Assembly (NCBI GenBank): GCA_036346355.1
Contig: CM070581.1
Span: 4,340,001 to 4,404,000, forward strand
Reading direction: 5' to 3'
Length of the DNA stretch: 64,000 bases
Source: Rhipidocladum racemiflorum
Taxonomy: Eukaryota > Streptophyta > Magnoliopsida > Poales > Poaceae
Every line of letters starts with the position of its first letter. Within the stretch, counting starts at the first letter, position 1. The translations under genes were made by a program, and so were the position numbers. Below, piece after piece: positions 56,313 through 64,000 of the stretch. Under the pieces are notes generated by a model. That model ran no database searches and had not been told where the DNA came from. It worked only from the letters and a program-made list of their open reading frames with translations.

Positions 56313-58322
56313 GTGAGTGGATCCGACGCTGCATTGCTTGTTGGTGCTTTACAAATCACACCGATGGTTTGGTTTATTTGAATTGGATGTTTGGTATGGT
56401 ATGATAAAACCTGGAATTCGGCCATACAATTACACTTGGTAAAGGAGAACAGAAATAAGTATTACTTGCGAAATTTTTGCATATGGATGCAGTTGCCCCC
56501 TTTTGTTCAGAAATATCAACCCAATCTAAATTTAATGATTTATCTGTTCCATAGTGTGTCTTTGTGATGTCACAGTGCCATGAAATCCTTAGGTTGCTTG
56601 CGCTAAGTGACAGAGCCATCTAAACTGAATTGTTCTGATGTTTTATCTAATGTTGTCTGTCGCTTCCTTTTACTTTCATGCAGAACCTGAACTTGGTAGT
56701 TAGTTTCTATAAAAAATGCCAATTTTGTTCTTCTTTTCGCTGTGGAAGTAGCCATGGTCTGCATTCAAACTCATACGGTTGATTAAACATTGATATGTGT
56801 GTGCTTTATGCGGTATCTATTTTCGCACGATATCTGACAAAAAATAACCGATACTGTATCGATTCTGCTCCGTATTCGCTTCGAATCCGTAACTGACTTT
56901 ATCCACGCCGTATTTGTATCCGGCACTATCCGTATCCGACTCCAAACCCGACAAAAAATATGGTCTAGGATTCAGAAAGAGCGATATCCGACCGAATCTG
57001 AGCCGATTTACCCTGTGCTTGCCGTTTTGTATCCGGTACTCTGGGCTCCTTTGCTTGCCGTTTTGCTCGATAATAGCCCGGTCGGCAAGCCGCTATTGCA
57101 CGGACAACTTGAGGCCTACTCCGACGAGTGGCTCAGGTTGGATCGAATTTTGTTGGCATCTGCAAGCCATGTCCCGTTTAAAACCAGCCTTAAAGAAAGT
57201 GATCTCCTTGCCCTCGCCCCACCTCCTATTCCGCCGGTTGGGCACTCAAGCCCATCCCCTTGCACTTCGTCTCCTTGCTTGGCACCGAGAACATCCTGAA
57301 CCATTGGCCGCCGCCTCCAGTCCCTGCTCGTGGCAACCCGGCAAAGCCAGCTGAGCCGCGGATTGCTGCCTCTAAAGTCTACTAAAATCGTTTTTTACCG
57401 CACCTCTGCCGTGCCTCCGGCGTTTGCTCAAACCCTTCTCGGAAGGGCTCTACCGTGGGAATCGGCTTCCTCGAGCGATCTGGTAATGCATCTCCTATTC
57501 TCTTGATCTGTTTGTCCAAATGTCCCATAGGAGGTTAGTATTTAGGAGGTAGTAGTAGTACTTGGCTGTATGGTAACTTGGTGAGTGTTGGAAAATGCAT
57601 TGCTCGCCGGCAATTGCGAATTCACGGATGCACAACCGCTCGATTGAGCTGGGAATCCATCTCCATGCGCTCTTCCCCTTCTTCTTTCTCCGTTCCTCTC
57701 AACTACTCGACTCATTGCGTCGAACAGAGCATGATGCACACGAGCCGACATGCCCCACGTCCGTGCCCACCCACCCCTTGCTACCTCTGAATGCCCCACC
57801 GGCTGCCGCCGAAGCTCGTCGTTGGTGCCGCCTACCCTGCCGAGTCCCCATCGTGCGGACCTTCTCCTCTTGTGCAACGCCAGACCCTAACCTGTCCAGC
57901 CGCCTCCACTCCCCCATCGCCGCGTCGGCTGCCTCACCGGCGTCGTATCCGCTTTTGGTGGGGATGATTGCCAACTTCTACCTCCACCGTCCCCAGGTGA
58001 AAGTTGTTTCAATCTCGAGTTTAAATTTGGGATTTCGAGTTGAAAGTTCAGAATTCGAGTTGAAATTCTAGGAAATTTTTATTTGAAAATTCTGTGTAAA
58101 CAACTTAATTTGCTTCGCATATTTCCTTATTAGATTGTAAAATTATCAAACATGTCACATGGATGGTTGTTTCTTATTTGATCAATCTTTTGCTTGCAAA
58201 TTTTATTTTCCTTTCTTTTGAACATGCTTTCAGACTATGGGACATATAGAGGAAAAAAAAGCAGTGGCCACTCACTCATTATGACTAGCTTGTCTCAATC
58301 TCAGATCTGACTTGAAGGCTCA
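56313..58322. other. Region between the orphan exon and POP4
   Basis: 56800-57000 has repeated CCGATA/GATATCCGAC motifs like hAT subterminal repeats. 57015-57299 is an open frame (HGQLEAYSDEWLRLDRILLA) that I cannot assign. The leader exon of POP4 probably ends at CGTCCCCAG|GTGAAAG (57996), with its intron closing at TCTCAATCTCAG just before the start codon. Confidence 0.3.
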
Positions 58323-61300
58323 ATGTCGACTATCTCTGATCAGAAGAAACAAACCTTAGAAGCCCTTCAGCAACGGTATGCTGCTGCAAAAGCTAAGAAA
58401 CTGCAAGATGAACAGCTTAAGTGTCAGAAGAAGAACAAATATAGTACCCCCAAGACCAAGTTTGATGCACCAAGGAAAGGCGGAGCTCCTGAATCCTCTC
58501 CTTATCGAATTTCTGCTCGTCCCCCTTCCAATAAAGGTTTAATTTTGTCCAGCATTCTTTGGATGCATTTTTTTTATCTCGCCAGTTTTCTCATACATGT
58601 GTCTGTGCTTCTCAGGTATAGCAATGTCCGGTTCCATTCATCAACAAAAAGCTTCCACTTCCTCAGGTAACCCCCGCCCGCTGTTGTGCCCGCACGTGTG
58701 TAGCTGGCTGCGTAACAAATACCTTTGAACTTTGTAGGTGGAGAAATCAACCCTGTATACTCTGAACTTTCATTTGCTCTTCATGACAATTTGTTCGAAG
58801 ATGACATATCGGTAAATATTCCCATGATATTTGTAACTTTAGTGCAATGAATTACCCTCTAATATTTTCTGTGGTGAATTTTGGTGTAGGATTTGGACAG
58901 CATGGATGTGGTTCACAATGTTGTTTATGACATAATTCAGAAAGGTGGAGAACCTGGGAAAATTAACAAGGGAGCCAAAAAGTTAAAGCTGGAAAAAGGA
59001 ATTCTTTTGGATAACTATGTTCAGAGGGGTCCTAGATTAGTTGATGCACAAGCAAGATCTTTGTTGATTCACTCAAAGCGATCAAAAAGACACATGTCAC
59101 TGAAGCAGCATAAGAAGTGCGGCTCATTTGATTTACATGACACATTCCACAAGTAAGTCTTGTTCAGGAGTAGTGTTTAGATTGAGTTTTCCCCCCCTCT
59201 AGCATGGTTTTGATGACATGAATGAAAATAAACCTGAATACCTTTAGAGTAATGATTGAACTACAACTTATATCCTTGCTTGAATCTCCACATAAGAATA
59301 TAAGATAACCTTCGGAGTTTATGCAGTTTTTACATGTGATTCTTATTCTTGCAGGTTTGACCTCTATAAGCCAATGCATGAAATGTGGAAAGAGTATATC
59401 AGAGAACTTACTAAAATCACCCCGTATGGATTCAACACTTCTTTTTGGCTGTTATTTCATAGCTTTTTTCCATCGTGTTCTTCTTGCGGCAAAAATAAAA
59501 GCCCGTTCGATTATACCCTGAACTAAGCAAATATCTGAATGTTCTGCTGCTAATGGTCTCTTATTCTTAACTTTTTGTCTTCATTTGTTTTAGTCCTTTG
59601 GTAATTGGTGGTTTCTTTAATAGAATCCTATAGTTGACATGTTGAATTGTACAACTTTGATTATATGGATTCTGAGTGTACAATTTGTTTTGTGTCAAAT
59701 AGTTAGGATCTACTAATATGAACTCTATGCTGTTAACAAAATTAAGCCCACCCATACAGCTCTTTGTACAGAAACTTTGGCTGTAGGGACTAAATCATTT
59801 GGTACTCGTCTCAAATAATTGCTCAAATCAGCTCTCATTTTATTATACTAAACACAGTTCTTTCCTTATTTTTTAGAACATACTAAACACAGTCCTGAGA
59901 GATTAACAAATATGCTAATGCTGAAAGATAAACAAAGATGATGAGTTGAACAATTACAATCAAGAAACGCAATAATAAGCTCGAGGGCTAAAATAAATCT
60001 TGAGAGATTAACAAATATGCTAATTCTGAAAGATAAACAAATTTGATGAGTTGAACAATTAAAATCAAGAAACGCAATAATAAGCTCGAGGGCTAAAATA
60101 AGCAAAAAATTAGAGGTAAGGGATCAATTTAACCTTTTCCAATACTTGGGGTCTAACCCTGTTATTATACCTTTTCTATACCATGTATATTTTATGTGCC
60201 CTGTCTTCTCCATAGGAAAAAACAATTGTCTGAAAACCTCCTTTCAGCAGATCTTCATGGGGCCCTTCTAATAGGTAATTCATATGCTTGACGTAGTTGC
60301 ATATTATATTGTTCTCCTGTTTCTAATAATTTTGTCATGTTTTATACGGTTTTGTATCATTCACAGTAGCAGAATGCAAAGCAGCCTCATATCAAGGTGT
60401 AAGTGGCATCATGATTCGGGAGACTACAGAGACTTTTGGAGTTATATCAGAGGATAATTGTTTCCAAGGTTCTTACTGTCCCACTTCCTGATAAAATATT
60501 GCAAACATGCTTATGTGGTGAATTTTATTCTGCATAAGAAAGTGACTGTTACAATCTTAGATCGGCTTTTGTTTTCTACTGCCAATTCAATATTTTCATT
60601 TCCTGTAAACACTGCTAAATCATTCTTCTGTAGCTGTTCCTCCATATAATGCTCATTTGGTTGTTAAAGAAACAACATGAAATAACATGCCCCCCACGTG
60701 GGGAAGGATTGGAGCCCAACCATGCCCCCCACGTGGCAAGTTTTTTTTTGCGAAAAGCCCTCCGGTTTTCCCGAAATTACGTTCAGGTCCTTGCGCGATT
60801 TTATGTGAGAGGAGAATGTTTTTCCCGGTTCGCGTTTAGGTCCCTGGTTTTTCGTTTTGCATGGAGGCCCTTCCGTTAAGTGCGAATCGCGAGCGAGCTA
60901 TTTCCTAATTTTTCAAAATAGCGAACAGGTCTAAAATTATAACAAATAGGTCCTCGCGCTTTACGTTCGGGTCCTTTCTCCGTTTTGTCTCAACAAAATG
61001 TTTTCGGGGTCCGTTTTTTCTCCAGAGCATGGGAAAAATGTTTTTGGTGGCTATTTCGCCCCCAAAAAAAATGAGAGACCGTTAAAAATATTTTCGGTGA
61101 CTCGAAAAAAATGTTTTCGTGATCCGTTTTTCCTCCGGAGCATGGGAAAAATGTTTTCGGTGGCTATTTCGCCCCCCAAAAAAATGAGAGACCGTTTTAT
61201 TTCTCCGTTTTACCCGAAAAAGATGTTTTCGTGATCCGTTTTTCCTCCGGAGCATGGGAAAAATGTTTTCGGTGGCTATCCCCCCCCCCTCCCAAAAAAA

Positions 61301-62140
61301 AAAAAATATATGAGAGACCGTTTCCTTTCTCCGTTTTACCCGAAAAAAATGTTTTCGTGATCCGTTTTTCCTCCGGAGCATAGGAAAAATGTTTTCGTTG
61401 CGCATAGGATGTTAAACTCGGCATCTAAAATTTCTTTTGCGGCTCGATCTCTCTAATATTTTTAAGGACATGTATTATTGCCCATTGACCGCATGGAATG
61501 TTAAACTCGGCGTCTATAATTTTTTTTGTTTGGGATCTAATATTTCTCGGAACATGTGTTATTCTTTTTTTCCCCCAAAAAAACGCCGTTGTTTCGCTGG
61601 TTCGTCGACGGTTCTTACTTAGCGTCTTTTTTCTAAGAAATACCCAAGCGAACAAAAAAAACTCGGATATTCCTGCCTTTTTTTAGAGATAAAAATTTGG
61701 ATCAAATTTCGCACAGCGCGGCGGAGCGCGCAGCTCTAACTAGTAATTTACTATAGATGGTGTTCTCTGCCCTGTGATGGAACAGTACGAGTATTGTCCC
61801 GAGGGCTACAAGCTTGAAATTCCATGACAAGAAGTTCAAGCAGCTAGGATTGTTCAGCTCCTTACTCAGAGTACCTCAAATTTCATTGTCAATCAATCCA
61901 TCCGGTTGCTTCAGAGTCTGGCTCTTGAATGAATTGGGATTTCTATCGATAACTTAGTACTCGATTGGATCGCTGTCTAAGTAGCTTACTTTGAAACCTG
62001 CAGTTGTACCTAAAGCTGGGTCGGTTTTCATCCTCCAAGCAGATTGTTGGAAGGTCACACTGATCGGTGACAAGCTCTCATCCAAGGAGAAGTTGAAGGA
62101 GAACCAGCGTCAGCAGCGTGCGCAGTCACTGATCAGATAG
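58323..62140 (+). CDS. POP4: Ribonuclease P/MRP protein subunit POP4 (RPP29)
   Basis: Eight exons join in frame: 58323-58536, 58616-58666, 58738-58811, 58890-59152, 59355-59423, 60216-60274, 60367-60468 and 62004-62140. They give 322 residues, and all junctions are GT/AG. The N-terminal third is a Lys/Gln-rich coiled segment. A basic stretch SLLIHSKRSKRHMSLKQHKK precedes FDLYKPMHEMWKEYIREL, typical of eukaryotic p29. The C-terminal UPF0086/Sm-like barrel reads ENLLSADLHGALLIVAECK, GVSGIMIRETTETFGVI and VVPKAGSVFILQADCWKVTL, ending with RQQRAQSLIR. Rpp29 is a nuclear and nucleolar RNA-binding subunit of RNase P and RNase MRP, acting in tRNA 5'-end and rRNA maturation. The gene looks intact. 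The last intron (60469-62003) is unusually long because of inserted sequence. Confidence 0.92.
60690..61743 (+). mobile_element. Helitron-like insertion in the last POP4 intron
   Basis: The right end reads GCGCGGCGGAGCGCGC, a GC-rich hairpin, then AGCTCTAACTAG followed by T, the typical Helitron 3' end (CTAG at 61740-61743). The left boundary is unclear; two CATGCCCCCCACGTGG repeats lie at 60688 and 60721. The interior holds a tandem array (60997-61405) of about 115-bp units beginning AAATGTTTTCGTGATCCG. No transposase is visible. The frames here are products of the repeat. Confidence 0.55.
60997..61405. repeat. Tandem repeat of about 115-bp units, four copies
   Basis: Each unit contains ATGTTTTCGxGxTCCGTTTT, TCCTCCGGAGCATGGGAAAA, TTTTCGGTGGCTATxxCCCCC and ATGAGAGACCGTT. 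Starts are near 60997, 61111, 61223 and 61351 (partial). C and A homopolymers at 61280 vary between units. Confidence 0.75.
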
Positions 62141-63834
62141 TTCCTTCCAATATTCTCAATTAGACTGTGATAAAATTTTTGCCCCACGGGAGCATGTACA
62201 GTTCTTTATTGTTTAGTAGCTCCTGTCACTGAAGATCAACGGTTGATTTATGTGGTGTGGTCGCGATTTTTTGTGATTGGTCTTGACACACGATCTATAG
62301 CCTAGATGAGGGTGTAAGTATAATGAGAGCTTCTCTCAGTGTCATAACCGAGAATCAGAACTGAATAACAGCATATCGTATCAACTCTGGCCTTCACGAC
62401 TCACGGTACCCAAGGACCTATGATCTTCACGAGAGCATCTCCTTGGAAGTCTTACAAATAGGTAAACAGTTCTTGAAATAATATTTCTACCTGTGCAGTT
62501 GTGATCCCTTTCTGTCAGAAGCTAGCGTGATCTACTGATCTGTGTGTCTTTCCTTTAGGTGCGACGTCATTGAAGTAACAGCTGAAATCTACAGGATATT
62601 GAGAATTGAGATCAGGCAGATGGTTTGTGTTGAAAAACACCATGGAAATGATAATAAAAAAAAGGGATTCGCCCAGTTCTTAAGTCCCTGCACTATGAAA
62701 CTGTCATTCAGATAATCAGATTGAATTGATTCTTTTATATAACAGAGATATAATTTGATCACATCTACACAACCTTAAAGTTTTTTTTTTAAGTTTGTTA
62801 CTATAATAAAATACGTACTTATGGTTTGTTGAGCTGAAACCATTTTTTAAGTAAGTTTCGCAAAAACTACTATTTTTTTTTGTACAAACTATCAGAAAAC
62901 TACAAGTTTGAGCTTTTGTTACACAAAACTATAAATTTTGGAACTTATATAAAAAAATTATAGGTTTTTAGAATTGATTGTTTTTTGTAATAGGTCTGAC
63001 TGTGGATTCATATGGCAATCACACGTGAGTGAAACCGAAAATGAAGACGCTGGCATCATCTTTTGTACACTTGTTCATCACTTCCTTTTGTATATGCAAC
63101 ATAAAGAGAACACTAAATTATTTTGAAGCCGGTAGAAATATGAGCTCCCTCATTTTTCTTTTTCTTTTTTCCCCTCCCCGTAGTTATTTAAATAGGTTTC
63201 AAATTTTAAGTAAGCTCTGTGCATGTATGTACACAAAATATTATATAAACCATTTCATGTGGTAATTTCTGTTTTGCTCTGATTGATTAGGCATGAATTG
63301 ATGGTTAAGATTGGATACTCCGACTCCCAGCAGTGGCAGCTACTTCGAAAAGAAAAAGTGAGCAGCATGTTCAAAAAACAGCTAAGATTCCTGCAGACCC
63401 AGCCCAAAAAGGGCAAACTTAGCACGTACTAGCCATCCATCCCATCAAGTCGCACGCATGTCAGGCTTATCAAATCCCCTCACCGCGGCACCACCCCTCC
63501 TGCGCCCCCTACCGTGGTAACAGGGGACGGGAGGGGGAGTATTAACATCAAAAAAAACATGAAGATAGGATAATTGGTAATAAATATATGTAAACATCGA
63601 GTTTATTTTTGAGTGCGGACGACCGGGCGTACCAGCCGATTTAATCCTGCAATCGGTTTAGAAAGCTAAATTCTGATTTCAACGGCTAGATCCGCAAATT
63701 GAGGTGGTCGTTACATGAGCTGCAGTTTGTGGGATGGGAATGGAGGGAGCCAAGCCCTTCTGCAATTGCAATGACCACACACACACCCTGGCTTTTCATC
63801 CGTTTCGTCACCCCGGCTGCTCTAGCTTTTTGGC
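62141..63834. other. POP4 3' flank and gene-free AT-rich DNA
   Basis: The first few hundred bases are probably the POP4 3' untranslated region. Beyond 62640 the sequence is AT-rich, with no exon I can support. A GC-rich transposon-like scrap lies at 63470-63545. Confidence 0.35.
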
Positions 63835-64000
63835 AACCCTGTTTGGCAGAGCTCCAAATCGCAGCTCCACCTCAGAGCTGAAACTTGTAGACTGAAATAA
63901 AGTGACTTAAGTTTATAATTTTATTCTAAAATATAAACAAGATGACCCACCTAAACACTCTTAATATACCTACAGCTCTAGATCCACGAATCTGATGAAA
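63835..64000 (+). mobile_element. TTTGGCAGAGCTC MITE family, copy truncated by the window edge
   Basis: It starts CCCTGTTTGGCAGAGCTCC and follows the copy at 23862 almost base for base through GAGCTGAAACTTGTAGACTG and AGTGACTTAAGTTTATAATT to the end of the window. Confidence 0.75.

Noticed and set aside
61082..61424. Repetitive minus-strand ORFs reading HFSHAPEEKRITKTFF
   Set aside because: Repeats of the 115-bp tandem unit inside an intron. The protein repeat simply mirrors the DNA repeat.

Overview
The window is nuclear DNA from a grass (Poaceae). The genes are plant-type and intron-containing, with very GC-rich coding exons. They lie in AT-rich DNA packed with grass transposon types: Stowaway and Tourist MITEs, a CACTA element with a CACTACTACAG terminus, Helitrons ending in CTAG, and Ty3/gypsy and other LTR sequences. 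From memory, the order CSLA / plastid NAD-MDH / RNase T2 / R2R3-MYB / bHLH matches a stretch of the long arm of rice chromosome 7 around locus numbers Os07g4353 to Os07g4371. I could not check this.

Layout. 1-6 kb: a decayed C-terminal piece of a cellulose-synthase-like A (mannan synthase) gene on the minus strand, with two abutting Tourist MITEs in its intron. 6.9-8.2 kb: an intronless plastid NAD-malate dehydrogenase ORF whose active-site His is replaced by Gln. 9-10.8 kb: an LTR-like fragment and a long foldback element. 10.9-11.9 kb: a secreted S-like RNase T2 gene on the minus strand. 12.4-13.8 kb: a complete non-autonomous CACTA element with GAA target duplication. 14.4 kb: a nuclear tRNA-Leu(CAG). 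14.5-31 kb: a gene-free repeat region with MITEs, a plastid DNA insertion carrying trnE-UUC, and tandemly duplicated foldback repeats. 31.7-32.8 kb: an R2R3-MYB gene of the MYB30/60/94/96 type. 36.1 kb: a possible 55-residue membrane peptide. 38-41 kb: a 1.4 kb solo LTR inserted in an older relative. 44.3-53.8 kb: a bHLH gene whose first coding exon is cut by a 7.16 kb Ty3/gypsy element. 56 kb: an orphan exon resembling the DUF92/VTE6 family. 58.3-62.1 kb: an eight-exon POP4/RPP29 gene with a Helitron-like end in its last intron. 63.8 kb: a MITE running off the window edge.

The genes do not form an operon or pathway and look like independent neighbours: plastid redox metabolism, extracellular RNA turnover, epidermal or stress transcription control, a bHLH regulator and tRNA processing. 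The points most worth following are the His-to-Gln change in the malate dehydrogenase, the retrotransposon at the first coding exon-intron junction of the bHLH gene, the duplicated integrase block around a nested LTR, and the related LTRs that carry different palindromic motif arrays at the same place.
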